From NCBI GenBank assembly GCA_937146725.1, contig CAKZRU010000181.1, positions 1 to 64,000 of the forward strand: 64,000 bases of DNA. Direction: 5' to 3'. The position numbers were made by a program, and so were the translations under genes. Position 1 is the first letter of the stretch; the number at the start of each line of letters is the position of its first letter. The notes under the pieces were generated by a model. That model was not told the origin of the DNA, did no database searches, and saw only the letters and a program-made list of their open reading frames with translations. This stretch comes from an uncultured Myxococcales bacterium. Lineage in GTDB: Bacteria > Myxococcota_A > Bradymonadia > UBA7976 > VGTA01. This document shows, one piece after another, positions 44,923 to 53,878 of this stretch.

Positions 44923-45885
44923 CTAGTTCCCATCAGAAGTGGGATTACTTTCTTCACTCGCCTGAAATAAAGTCGTGATAAGCTTACGCCATTCATAAGC
45001 TCGGACCTCAGGCAATATGCGCTTTCGAACCTCTTCTTCGATTTTGGCATCTGGGGTATCTAAAGGAGGAATAATCGCCTCAATTAAAGTAAAATGAAAG
45101 CCAAAAGGCGTTTGAATTGGTCCGATCAGCTTAGGTGCTTCATGGACTTTGAAACAGGCCTCATTAAAGGACATAATAAAGGGACCAGTGGCCGAAAAAC
45201 GACCCAAGTTCTCAAAGATCACCTCATAACCTTGGTCCATCCAAGCTTGATAGCGACTCATTCTTTTGTGTAGTTCACTTGCTAACACTACTGGGTCATT
45301 ATTTAAATCATCTTTAATCCGCTTGACCACTGCTTGCAAAGCTTGAGCTTGTTGCTCATTCATTAACGAACGATCTTCACTGGTAGGCTTAACCAAAATA
45401 TGTACGCCTTGACGCAATTCGGGATGTCTAAAGTGACCTATATTTCTTTGCTTTGATTGTTCCACATACTGCTGTGGTAGGTTATCAAGACGATACTTTT
45501 GCTCAAAACCTACAGAAATAAAATGCTTAACTGCAACCCGATCTCGCTCATCAAGGGCCTTTGGATGCTGACCTAGACCCTGTCGTTCGGCTTCTGCTTG
45601 TAATAAGCTTAATTGAATCACTTGTTCCAAAGTGTTTTCTATACTTTGTGTTTGGGGCGCTAGTTCATGAGCACGCTGTAGTTCTTTTTCGGTGATTTCA
45701 ACTTTTTCACCATATTGATTAAGAATCTCTACTAGGACGATGTCGCTCGGTTTAGTCTGAGTACTTTGCTTCTGAGCATAAGTCTCTAAAGTAGATAAAA
45801 AGACGAATAAACTCAGTACACATAGTTTCCTCGCTACATACAGTACACGCAGTAACATGCCATGATGAAAAGGAATTAAACGCAT
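44923..45885 (-). CDS. Parvulin/SurA-like periplasmic prolyl isomerase
   Basis: 320 residues. The basic N-terminus and hydrophobic segment (~20-38, ending ETYAQ) are a signal peptide. A SurA_N-like helical region follows (ITEKELQRAHELAPQTQSIENTLEQVIQLSLLQAEAERQG). The C-terminal half aligns with PpiC rotamases: HILVKP, then ENLGRFSATGPFIMSFNEACF, then IGPIQTPFGFHFTLIE. This is the usual G-x-F-x-x-x-x-M-x-x-x-F-x-x-A, P-V-x-T-x-F-G-x-H order. It should catalyse prolyl isomerisation or chaperone outer-membrane proteins in the periplasm. ATG 45885 or the ATG at codon 10 could start it. The small membrane protein gene and the 46-48 kb lipoprotein gene lie upstream on the same strand. Confidence 0.8.
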   Translation of the reverse strand: MRLIPFHHGMLLRVLYVARKLCVLSLFVFLSTLETYAQKQSTQTKPSDIVLVEILNQYGEKVEITEKELQRAHELAPQTQSIENTLEQVIQLSLLQAEAERQGLGQHPKALDERDRVAVKHFISVGFEQKYRLDNLPQQYVEQSKQRNIGHFRHPELRQGVHILVKPTSEDRSLMNEQQAQALQAVVKRIKDDLNNDPVVLASELHKRMSRYQAWMDQGYEVIFENLGRFSATGPFIMSFNEACFKVHEAPKLIGPIQTPFGFHFTLIEAIIPPLDTPDAKIEEEVRKRILPEVRAYEWRKLITTLFQASEESNPTSDGN

Positions 45886-45939
45886 TATAAATTGATCACT
45901 CCACTTAGATAAGCTCTCTTATCATGGCTTGCTTTAAGC

Positions 45940-46164
45940 CTAAGCGTCAAGATCTCTTTGTTTGGCTCTTTGCTCCAGATGATCTAAGGTGCTGCGTAAC
46001 ACACCTTCAATCCCTAAAGCTGTCATTGATATACTTAATAAAAAACTTGCCACAACCATCAACCAGCGTTCTTGGGCTGCAAAATATACCAGACTACCCG
46101 CCACCCAAGGCACCGCCAAGCAAAAGCTCCATGAGATGATTTGTAGTCCACGTTGCTTAAGCAT
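45940..46164 (-). CDS. Small two-TM membrane protein
   Basis: 74 residues with two hydrophobic segments (~10-31 and ~35-56) and a charged C-terminal helix (LDHLEQRAKQRDLDA). No family recognised. The hydrophobic-then-charged pattern is gene-like, and its position between same-strand genes (55 bases before the parvulin gene) supports it. The opposite-strand frames here look like shadows. There is no clear ribosome site before ATG 46164, so confidence is moderate. Confidence 0.5.
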   Translation of the reverse strand: MLKQRGLQIISWSFCLAVPWVAGSLVYFAAQERWLMVVASFLLSISMTALGIEGVLRSTLDHLEQRAKQRDLDA

Positions 46165-46184
46165 TGAGTTATAGTTTAAGAGCC

Positions 46185-46236
46185 TAGAGTTGAAGATAAA
46201 AAGTCAGAGTTGAAGATGAAAAGCTAGAGTTTAAGG
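46185..46236. repeat. 20-bp tandem repeat, 2.6 copies
   Basis: Two near-identical 20-bp units (tagagttgaagataaaaagt, cagagttgaagatgaaaagc) and a partial third lie between the small membrane protein gene and the stop of the next lipoprotein gene. Non-coding and probably a slippage product. Confidence 0.7.
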
Positions 46237-48075
46237 ATTAGGATTTGCTGGATTGGCAATTTGACAAACCGGTCCATCACATTCACCACCACGACAGGCA
46301 GTAAAGCAACCTCTAAACTCAAGATTGCCATCGATCAGCCCAATCCATTGACCATTATCAAGTTTATCGATCGATAGATCATTGTCATTGTCTCTTGGTG
46401 TAAATGAACCACGCATGACAAGTTGGTCACCAGTAAAGTTCAAGCGTCGTACCTGCTCATTGATCACACCACTTAGAATAATCGCTAAGGCATTGATACA
46501 AGTGTCACTATCACTGGGAAGATTAAAGCGTTCATTAATAGATTCACAAACACCACTTAGGTTAATTTCTAAGAAGTCTCTTAAAGAAATTGGATTTCCT
46601 GAGCCATCACCATAGGCCAAAGGTAAAATCCATGCTTCAAGTAAGCCAAGAATGATATTCCCATAGGCGATGGCAAAATTATGCTCAAGAATTGCCACTG
46701 TGCCATCTGGTTGCTCTTGAGCATCAAATAAGCCAGCCACATTACGACTACTGTGATCACCTAATTGACTAAAGGTTACCTCTCGCTGACACATACCCGG
46801 CATTGGGCAATCAACATCCCAGTTGAAGCGAAGTCTTTGCCAGCGGTTGTCATTGCCTACAAATACGCCCTCGGCATTAGCACTTTGTGAAAACTCGATT
46901 TCACCCACAATGGTCAAATCACCAACAATATCAAGAGTTTCACCAACAATACGCAGAACTCCCTTCACATTTTCAGGAATCTGACTATTAATAATATTAC
47001 CAAGAGCACCACCAGCAACACCTTCAATAATTTCACAGGCGACACCTTCAAAGTCAGCAATGCGACAGATCGTCTCAATTACACCTGCGCCAAGTTGCTC
47101 GTTTGAACCACCTAAAATACGTAAGAAATAGAAGATGTCACCCAAGGTCTTTAGTTCTTCACTGTCTTGCAGTGCTTGAATAAGGTCAAAGCGATTCAAA
47201 GAGTTATACACACCCTTAAACGCCAGTGGTAAATCGGTGGTAATCACCTCAACCGGTACGATTTGTCCACCTTGTGGTCGAATCCCCTCAACACAGCCAA
47301 AGGTCACTGGTGCACCGCCCTGATTATAAATTAGGGCTGCCACACTGAGTACCAAGTTGTTGGGTAAAGAAGCACTGTTCACCTTGTTGTCTAGATCAGT
47401 GTAGGGATAAATCTCGGGCAGTGATTCATAGGCATTTACAAAGTTTGGTGCACTTGCCATGATTTGAGCACAAGGCGTGTTTTGGAAGAGTGTAACGCGA
47501 GCCGCGCTGAATTGATTAAAATTATAACGACCGTTTTGGGCATTATAGTTTACCGTTACCTCAAGACCACCTTCTCCCGAATTGGCCACAGTTACTCGCC
47601 AATAAATTGGGGCAACTTGCACATTGGAAGGATCAAAGGCTTTAACAATGATTGAAGTGGGCATTTGACCCGCAATCACACTAACGCTGGCCTCTCCACG
47701 CTCATTGGTTGTGGTACTTAATGCACTAAGTCCTGTGCCGTCAACACCTTGTGGTGCTGGCATTTGTGCTTGGTTCAAGAGTTCAAAGCTCACTCGTTGA
47801 CGAGCGACTGGCGTTGTGTTGTTCATCACATAACGTAGTCTTAACTCTAAAGTTCCACCAACATCCACAATATTTTGGTTTGTTTCAGAACGCAAAGCCA
47901 ATTGCGCACCTGGCTGAATGACTGTGCCCCCCACATCCATTGTACCCCCTACCTCGGTTCCTCCAATCTCTGTACCAGCTGTGTACACTGGCCCCGCTGG
48001 ATCACTACATCCTATATTAAGGCCAAATAAGACAAGCAGGGTATACACCCAACTTAACGGTTTTTGCTGTGACAT
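46231..48075 (-). CDS. Large lipoprotein with Ig-like domain
   Basis: About 614 residues. The start is set at ATG 48075, which has AGGAG eight bases upstream; the frame extends to GTG 48117. The signal peptide ends in LNIGC (Cys23). A GGT-rich linker (EIGGTEVGGTMDVGGTV) follows. An Ig-like/invasin-type domain (~45-150) has VDVGGTLELRLRYV and NERGEASVSVIAG, as in Big_1 domains. The remaining ~450 residues are a secreted domain with even Cys spacing that I cannot assign. It ends in a short Cys-rich segment (CFTACRGGECDGPVC). Surface or outer-membrane location inferred. Confidence 0.7.
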   Translation of the reverse strand: MSQQKPLSWVYTLLVLFGLNIGCSDPAGPVYTAGTEIGGTEVGGTMDVGGTVIQPGAQLALRSETNQNIVDVGGTLELRLRYVMNNTTPVARQRVSFELLNQAQMPAPQGVDGTGLSALSTTTNERGEASVSVIAGQMPTSIIVKAFDPSNVQVAPIYWRVTVANSGEGGLEVTVNYNAQNGRYNFNQFSAARVTLFQNTPCAQIMASAPNFVNAYESLPEIYPYTDLDNKVNSASLPNNLVLSVAALIYNQGGAPVTFGCVEGIRPQGGQIVPVEVITTDLPLAFKGVYNSLNRFDLIQALQDSEELKTLGDIFYFLRILGGSNEQLGAGVIETICRIADFEGVACEIIEGVAGGALGNIINSQIPENVKGVLRIVGETLDIVGDLTIVGEIEFSQSANAEGVFVGNDNRWQRLRFNWDVDCPMPGMCQREVTFSQLGDHSSRNVAGLFDAQEQPDGTVAILEHNFAIAYGNIILGLLEAWILPLAYGDGSGNPISLRDFLEINLSGVCESINERFNLPSDSDTCINALAIILSGVINEQVRRLNFTGDQLVMRGSFTPRDNDNDLSIDKLDNGQWIGLIDGNLEFRGCFTACRGGECDGPVCQIANPANPNP

Positions 48076-48220
48076 GATCATAACTCCTGTCGCTTTAAAT
48101 GATTGATTTGTGATCACAGTATAAGCGAAGTCTTGATTCGTGTCATTAGACCTTTAAGTTTCTTTGAGTTTTTTCTTTATGAACTTTACGAACTTAATTG
48201 ATTTGGCCTAGTTTAGGGCC

Positions 48221-49390
48221 TTATTTATTCTTTAGACGTGATAGTTCGCGATCAATGATTTTAATGAAGGCCTCAGGTGGTTGCGCACCACTCAAGGAGA
48301 CACCATTTACAAAAAATGCTGGTGTACCGCTTACTCCAAGTGAACTTCCAGCTTGAATATCGGCTTGAATAGAGGCCATTATCATTTGGTCTTTGGAACA
48401 AGCCTCAAACTTGGTCATATCCAAGCCTAATTCGCCCGCCCATTTGGTAAAGTTTTCCACGGTCAGCCCACTTTGGTTTTCAAAAAGCTTAGTATGCATT
48501 TCCCAAAACTTACTTTGCGCCCCTGCACAGCGCGCTGCAATCGAAGCCGGAACCGCATTTTGGTGGAATTCAAGTGGGAAGTCACGATAAACAAGACGAA
48601 TCTTTCCCGGGTATTTGGCCATTACCTGATTCATACTTTCCATCGCTCGGCTACAATAGCCACATTCATAGTCAGCAAACTCAACAATGGTAATCGGTGC
48701 ATCTTCGGGGCCCTTGGCAAAGCCAATTGCATCCACTTTAACTCGAGGTGGCTCTAGTAAATCTTGTGCATTATGCTTTTGTCGCAATCCATTCACATAA
48801 TTTTGTACGGCTTCACGGGTACGCTGTTGAGTCAAGAACCCTTGAATCTGTGGTCGTACTTCGCTTTCGGGCATTTGAGGTAAGCGTGCTTTATTTTCTT
48901 CGTAAAACTTAGATACTTCCGCTTCGCTTACCGGCTGAATTTTAGCGATTGCTTCCGCTTCGATCAAAGAGCGAATATCGCTTTGCTTGGTCGCAGCAAC
49001 TTCTAGATTCAAAGCAGCATCGCTCAAATACTCATCAATCGCTTGAGCCTTAATTTCATAAAGTTTTTGCTGATACTCTTGCGCGGCTTTTTCAATTTGA
49101 GCTTGGGCAAGCTCATTAAGCTTATTTAGGCTTAAGCTTTGATCTCCAATTTTAGCCACGATAGGTGATGAATCATTCGAGGCTGGCGCAGGTTGAGCCA
49201 CTGGCGCAGGCGCAGGTTGAGCCACTGGCGCAGGCGCAGGTTGAGCCACTGGCGCTGGCGCGGGTTGAGCCACTGGCGCAGGCGCGGGTTGAGCCACTGG
49301 CGCAGGTGCAGGTTGAGCAGGCTCAGCCCATACGGATGAACTCATACAAAGTGAAAGAGCGATTAGGCTCGTTAATAAATGTGTACGCAA
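48221..49390 (-). CDS. SurA-like helical domain fused to DsbA-like thioredoxin domain
   Basis: 389 residues. The start is TTG six bases after AGGAG. The signal peptide ends SVWA. Residues 26-65 are five QPAPAPVA octads. A helical region with SurA-like character follows (~70-205, SLNKLNELAQAQIEKAAQEY, EAEVSKFYEENKARLPQ). Then comes a DsbA/Thioredoxin_4 domain: PITIVEFADYECGYCSRAM with active-site Cys243-Gly-Tyr-Cys246 and cis-Pro loop GTPAFFVNG. It should form or shuffle disulfides in the periplasm, fitting the many Cys-rich secreted proteins nearby. The Pro/Ala linker may span the periplasm. A DsbB partner is not in the window. Confidence 0.87.
   Translation of the reverse strand: MRTHLLTSLIALSLCMSSSVWAEPAQPAPAPVAQPAPAPVAQPAPAPVAQPAPAPVAQPAPAPVAQPAPASNDSSPIVAKIGDQSLSLNKLNELAQAQIEKAAQEYQQKLYEIKAQAIDEYLSDAALNLEVAATKQSDIRSLIEAEAIAKIQPVSEAEVSKFYEENKARLPQMPESEVRPQIQGFLTQQRTREAVQNYVNGLRQKHNAQDLLEPPRVKVDAIGFAKGPEDAPITIVEFADYECGYCSRAMESMNQVMAKYPGKIRLVYRDFPLEFHQNAVPASIAARCAGAQSKFWEMHTKLFENQSGLTVENFTKWAGELGLDMTKFEACSKDQMIMASIQADIQAGSSLGVSGTPAFFVNGVSLSGAQPPEAFIKIIDRELSRLKNK
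49196..49315. repeat. 24-bp tandem repeat coding QPAPAPVA
   Basis: Five in-frame 24-bp copies encode the Pro/Ala linker of the DsbA-like protein. The unit preserves frame. Copies differ only at a few third positions. Confidence 0.95.
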
Positions 49391-49469
49391 AGGTAACTCC
49401 TAGTGACAAGGCACTTTATTGTGATTAGGGCAATCGCACTTAAGCGTTGGTGTTTTATTGAAACGATGA

Positions 49470-49877
49470 TTAATTTTGGCCTAGTAGGCCTTGAATCACT
49501 TTGACAATCTCATCCATGTCAAAGGGCTTATCCAAATAAGCATCTGCACCATATAATGGGGCTGTCATGTGATTTACTGTTTCGCCAATCGCGGTGAGCA
49601 TAAGGATGAGTGTATCTTTGTAATCCTCTTTGCTTTTAACATATTTACAGACTTCCCAACCGGTTAAGCCGGGCATCATCACATCGAGGACTACTAGATC
49701 GGGTGCTTCAACCAAAATCTGCTCAAGAGCGATTTCTCCATCCGAAGCCTCAATGATGTCACACTCTATATGTTCAATCGCCAAGCGGACCAAAGTACGG
49801 ATGTCTACATCATCATCCGCGAGTAAGATAAGTGGCTTTTGTCTTGGTTCAACCGGCATGTTTTGTTCATTATCCAT
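49470..49877 (-). CDS. Stand-alone response regulator receiver protein
   Basis: 135 residues with ATG 49877 preceded by AAAGGA at seven bases; an upstream ATG at 49943 lacks such a site. It is a complete CheY-like receiver: acidic pocket Asp21-Asp23, phosphoacceptor Asp65 (VVLDVMMPG), Thr95 (LMLTA) and Lys117 (DKPFD). No output domain, so it acts by protein contact. No histidine kinase lies next to it. It is divergent from the S41 peptidase gene, and the start codons are 346 bases apart. Confidence 0.92.
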   Translation of the reverse strand: MDNEQNMPVEPRQKPLILLADDDVDIRTLVRLAIEHIECDIIEASDGEIALEQILVEAPDLVVLDVMMPGLTGWEVCKYVKSKEDYKDTLILMLTAIGETVNHMTAPLYGADAYLDKPFDMDEIVKVIQGLLGQN

Positions 49878-50093
49878 GTAAAGTTCCTTTCGATGAGCCT
49901 TGTAGTTTTGGTTATTTAAACTAAAAATCAACCATAAAATCACAAAACAATCGCAAAGGCTTAAGTAAGCTTATATGATTTTAATTGGCGAATAAACTTT
50001 GTGGTGGAATCTAAGTCATGTCAAATGAAGTTATGTATGTTTGAGTAATTAATAGCGTCTCTTTATGAGTTCAAAGTATCAATCTTTGTACTC

Positions 50094-50133
50094 TTGATGC
50101 TAATCCTGTATTCTCTTGAATAACAGGCATCAA
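50094..50133. promoter_or_regulatory. Imperfect hairpin upstream of the S41 peptidase gene
   Basis: TTGATG (50094-50099) pairs with CATCAA (50128-50133). Inside them CCTGT pairs with ACAGG, with a five-base bulge on the left arm. It sits about 90 bases before the ATG. The 346-base gap 49878-50223 otherwise is AT-rich, with no other gene or RNA I can support. Confidence 0.3.
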
Positions 50134-50223
50134 CTCTGACCTCTTGATTCAGATTCCCTAGATTGATGATGATGTCGATCATAAACAAAAAAACTAAATG
50201 ATTTGAGCAGAAGCAAAAGCTAA

Positions 50224-53200
50224 ATGAATAAGTATTTAAAGTTAATTTTATTTCTTACTTGCGGGATTTATCTCGTTTTACACTTTACTCAAGAAGATAC
50301 CGGTTGGCGAGCTCGAGTACAAAAAGCTATGGCACAGCTCAGCGAAGCAGAAAATGCTGGCGCTAAATATGAGCTTGTACAAATGGCCGTCATGAACCGT
50401 GCGGTTGTTTATGTTGAAGATCATTATGTTGAACCAAGCCGAATTAATCGGCCTAAGATGATTGCTGCTGGATTGGAGCAAGTTCAACAGGCTGTCCCTG
50501 AAATCATGGTCAATCTTGAAGAAGACAAAGATAAGAATCCGCTCTCAGCCGAAGTTCAAGTCAATGATCACAAAAAGCGCTTTTCTTTAAAGGTCAGTTC
50601 TCGCTTTGAGCTTCTTTTTAAGTTTAGAGATATGTTCCGCTTTATCCAAAGTCGTCTCAAGCATTTTTCTGATTTAAGAGAGATCGAATATGCGGCAATT
50701 AATGGTATGCTTTCTACCCTAGATCCACACAGTATTTTACTCTCTCCCGAAGAGTTTGCAGAAATGCATTTAAGTACGAAAGGGCGCTTTGGTGGTTTAG
50801 GTATTGTGATTGGGATTCGTGAAAATCAACTCACAGTGATTAATCCGATTGAAGATACACCTGCTTCACGAGCTGGGATTAAAGCCAATGATCATATTGT
50901 GCAAATCAACCTTGATAGCACTGTAAATATGTCACTCACCGATGCAGTGAATCTAATGCGCGGTGAGCCCGGTACCGATGTTGATATTTTTGTTATGCGT
51001 GATGAATGGAAAAGCCCCAAAAAGTACACGCTAACTAGAGATAATATTAAAGTTAAAAGTGTAAAATCTAAATACTTGGGCAAGGGGGTTGGTCTTGTAA
51101 GAGTCAGAAACTTCCAAAACACAACCGTGGAAGAACTTAAATCAGCGCTTAAGGATTTACGCAAAGAAGCGAAGCGCTCCGAATTAAAGGGCTTGGTCCT
51201 TGACTTACGCAATAATCCTGGTGGGTTGCTTGATCAAGCGGCCAAGATGTCTGACTTGTTCATTGAACGAGGCACCATTGTTAAAACAGTGGGTGCTGAC
51301 AGTAAGTCACGCGAGCCAAAGATGGCTCGTGCTAAAGGTACCCTCACCAAACTTCCGGTTGTGGTCATGCTCAATGCAAACTCAGCAAGCGCTAGTGAAA
51401 TTGTGGCGGGTGCACTTAAAAACCACTCAAGAGCTTTGGTCATTGGCCAACGCTCCTTTGGTAAGGGAAGTGTACAAATGCTGTTTGATAACCCTGATCA
51501 ATCCGCATTAAAACTCACGATTGCCCAATATTTAACTCCGGGTGATATCAGTATTCAATCCGTAGGGATTACCCCAACCGTTGAGCTATCTCCGGTCTTA
51601 CTCACCGATGAAACAACTTATTTCTTTGGTTCACCCGATGAAGCACATGGCGAAGCTTTACTTCCCGAGCACTTAGTCAGTGATAAAAGTGCAGCGTCCA
51701 AGATTCAAAAACCTTTGATGAGCCTCAAATACTTGCGAGATTATGAACTTCTTAAAGAGCAACGAGATAAGCCCAATGAGATTATTGTCGATTTTGAAAC
51801 TCGCTTTGCCAAAGACATTCTCATTGAAACCCAAGGGCCTAAGCTTAAGCACTTACTTAAAGCCTCTGAAAATATATTATCAGAAGCTAGGTTAGACCAA
51901 GAAAAGCAAATCGATGAAAAACTGCGCTCTAAGGATATTCAGTGGTCTTCTAAAGTAAGTAAACTAAGTGCAATCGGACAAGCGGAAGTCAAACTGAGTC
52001 CTAACAATGGTGTGGTTAAAGCTGGTGAAACCCTAAAGGTCACAGTCACAGTCAAGAACACAGGCAAAAATCCTTTACATAAGGTCCGTGGTATTACCAA
52101 ATCAGAAAACCAATTGTTTAAGGGACATGAGTTCTTATTTGGTCATATCCCCCCACAGGAATCTCGCACTTGGACAGAAGAAATCAAAGTCAGTGAAAGC
52201 TTTATTTCACGCCAAGATGAGGTCAAAGTCATCTTTGAAGCCGATGGCAAAGGTAAGATTCCACCTTTGGACTTTAAGGCAACCCTCCAAGCCCTAGCTG
52301 TGCCTCATCTGGCTTTGCGCTATGAGCTTAATGATCAAGAAACCGGAGATGGAAATGGTTTACTCAGCCCTGGTGAAGAAGTTGAGTTACAACTTTATTA
52401 TAAGAACTTAGGCGAGGGGGAAACCAGAGAATTAGTGGGTCAATTAGCCACCTTAGGTAAGGGTAAGATTCCGGGGATCTTCATCAAGCGTGGCCGAGTG
52501 ACACCAGAAGACCAACAAGTCTCCAAAGATGAAGAAGGCATGATTAAGTTCTTGTTTAAAGTAAAAGAAGCATGGTCGGAGCCAAGTGTCAGTGCCTATT
52601 TATCTTTGGTTGACCCAAAATTAAGAGAAAGTAGCTCTGATAAAGTCAGCTTTGCCATTTACCCAAGCAAGCAATTAAAGCTTCAAAAGCACAGTCTTTC
52701 TGCCAAAAATAGCCCAAGCCACTTAAAGCTGATTGAAGGTGGCGCACAGGGGAAGCAAATGGCCCTGCGTGCCTCTCCACTAAAAGCAAGTGCAGTTGTT
52801 GCGTATGTATCCCAAGCCCAATCGGATGCTTGTGTTATTGATGGCAGTGGCGCTTGTATTTGGTATCGAGTGCCAAGCGATACCTCACGTTTTTATTGGG
52901 CAGAAGCTTCTGATGTACATACCCAAACAGAACAGGAGATCGCACCCATCAAGGCACAAAAGCTAAGTTATGAGATGAGCCCACCTCGCATTAAGCTTGA
53001 ACCTTTAGCGCTTGCGGTTGATCAAGATCGTAAAACGATTACAGTCAAAGGCCGAGTCACCAGTCGCCAAGCTTTGTTGGATTTGATGGTTTATGTGAAT
53101 AGACGCAAGGTCTTCTTCTTGCCGAACCCTGCCATGGAAAACCCACATGGTGTAGACTTTAGTGCCGAAGTTCCACTTGAAGGTGGAGTCAATCACATTA

Positions 53201-53298
53201 GTATTTATGCCCGAGTGAATGAAGATGTCACCAGTGTGTCTTCGGTCTTTGTGTCCAAGCCTAAAACAGAAGCTGAAAAAGCGGCTGAAAAGAAATAA
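50224..53298 (+). CDS. S41 C-terminal processing peptidase with PDZ and long C-terminal extension
   Basis: 1024 residues. An N-terminal signal anchor (~4-20) is followed by a CtpA/Prc-type core. The PDZ domain (~190-275) contains GRFGGLGIVIG and ASRAGIKANDHIVQIN. The protease domain has LVLDLRNNPGGLLDQA, the catalytic Ser region NSASASEIVAGAL (~387-399) and the Lys in GQRSFGKGSVQ (~414). The C-terminal ~550 residues are beta-rich with CARDB-like APHG-type segments (VKAGETLKVTVTVKNTGKNPLHKV, GNGLLSPGEEVELQLYYKN). This fits the myxobacterial MXAN_5808-type peptidases as I remember them. It probably processes or degrades periplasmic proteins. No clear ribosome site precedes ATG. Confidence 0.88.
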   Translation: MNKYLKLILFLTCGIYLVLHFTQEDTGWRARVQKAMAQLSEAENAGAKYELVQMAVMNRAVVYVEDHYVEPSRINRPKMIAAGLEQVQQAVPEIMVNLEEDKDKNPLSAEVQVNDHKKRFSLKVSSRFELLFKFRDMFRFIQSRLKHFSDLREIEYAAINGMLSTLDPHSILLSPEEFAEMHLSTKGRFGGLGIVIGIRENQLTVINPIEDTPASRAGIKANDHIVQINLDSTVNMSLTDAVNLMRGEPGTDVDIFVMRDEWKSPKKYTLTRDNIKVKSVKSKYLGKGVGLVRVRNFQNTTVEELKSALKDLRKEAKRSELKGLVLDLRNNPGGLLDQAAKMSDLFIERGTIVKTVGADSKSREPKMARAKGTLTKLPVVVMLNANSASASEIVAGALKNHSRALVIGQRSFGKGSVQMLFDNPDQSALKLTIAQYLTPGDISIQSVGITPTVELSPVLLTDETTYFFGSPDEAHGEALLPEHLVSDKSAASKIQKPLMSLKYLRDYELLKEQRDKPNEIIVDFETRFAKDILIETQGPKLKHLLKASENILSEARLDQEKQIDEKLRSKDIQWSSKVSKLSAIGQAEVKLSPNNGVVKAGETLKVTVTVKNTGKNPLHKVRGITKSENQLFKGHEFLFGHIPPQESRTWTEEIKVSESFISRQDEVKVIFEADGKGKIPPLDFKATLQALAVPHLALRYELNDQETGDGNGLLSPGEEVELQLYYKNLGEGETRELVGQLATLGKGKIPGIFIKRGRVTPEDQQVSKDEEGMIKFLFKVKEAWSEPSVSAYLSLVDPKLRESSSDKVSFAIYPSKQLKLQKHSLSAKNSPSHLKLIEGGAQGKQMALRASPLKASAVVAYVSQAQSDACVIDGSGACIWYRVPSDTSRFYWAEASDVHTQTEQEIAPIKAQKLSYEMSPPRIKLEPLALAVDQDRKTITVKGRVTSRQALLDLMVYVNRRKVFFLPNPAMENPHGVDFSAEVPLEGGVNHISIYARVNEDVTSVSSVFVSKPKTEAEKAAEKK

Positions 53299-53443
53299 GA
53301 CTAGGGCTAGTCATCACTAAATAAGTGAAAAAGCATTAAGCTTATCAGCAGAATCTAGCTAACATTATGTTCATGTGCTGAACATGATTCTGATTCATCA
53401 CTCAAGTCTCAAGAGTTTTTTAACAAGTACTGAAGCGTATCTT

Positions 53444-53860
53444 ATGTCAAAAACAGAACGAAAATTATGGATATGGGGCGCATTATATATTGCAACCGCA
53501 ATCGCTTTGGGTGCCTTTGGGGCTCATGCTGTCAAAAGTAGAGTTTCCCCTGATGCTTTGGCATGGTGGGAAACGGCTGCCGACTACCAAAGGCTACATG
53601 GCTTAGGGCTACTGGCTTTAGCTACCTTGTGGCCAAGAGTCTCTCATTTTTCTCAAAAGAAGCTCATGACCATCGCCTATTTATTTATCGCTGGCGGCTT
53701 GTTTTTTTGTGGAAGCCTTTATGCCATGACGCTCACTAATATCCGAGTTCTTGGTGCTATTACCCCCATTGGCGGTAGCTTATGGATTTTAGCTTGGCTT
53801 TGGTTAGCTTGGACACTTTATCGAGACACTGACCAAAAGACGAGCGTATCCCAAGACTGA
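53444..53860 (+). CDS. DUF423 family membrane protein
   Basis: 138 residues from ATG 53444, chosen because it begins just before the first conserved segment; the frame extends to GTG 53375. Four hydrophobic helices carry the DUF423 hallmarks: ALGAFGAHAVK after the first helix, WETAADYQRLHGLGLL, GGLFFCGSLYAM and ITPIGGSLWILAW. It is an inner-membrane protein of unknown biochemical role (YgdD group). It converges on eno with 13 bases between them and a small shared hairpin. Confidence 0.88.
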   Translation: MSKTERKLWIWGALYIATAIALGAFGAHAVKSRVSPDALAWWETAADYQRLHGLGLLALATLWPRVSHFSQKKLMTIAYLFIAGGLFFCGSLYAMTLTNIRVLGAITPIGGSLWILAWLWLAWTLYRDTDQKTSVSQD

Positions 53861-53878
53861 ATAAGCTTTAGCCTTATT
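53860..53878. terminator. Small hairpin between DUF423 and eno
   Basis: AATAAG (53860-53865) and CTTATT (53873-53878) flank a 7-base loop and run into TT on the plus strand. It overlaps the stop codons of both convergent genes. A weak bidirectional terminator is possible. Confidence 0.3.

Noticed and set aside
45924..46174. Plus-strand frames of 71 and 61 codons opposite the small membrane protein
   Set aside because: The minus-strand frame has two clear membrane helices and fits the local gene direction; these do not.
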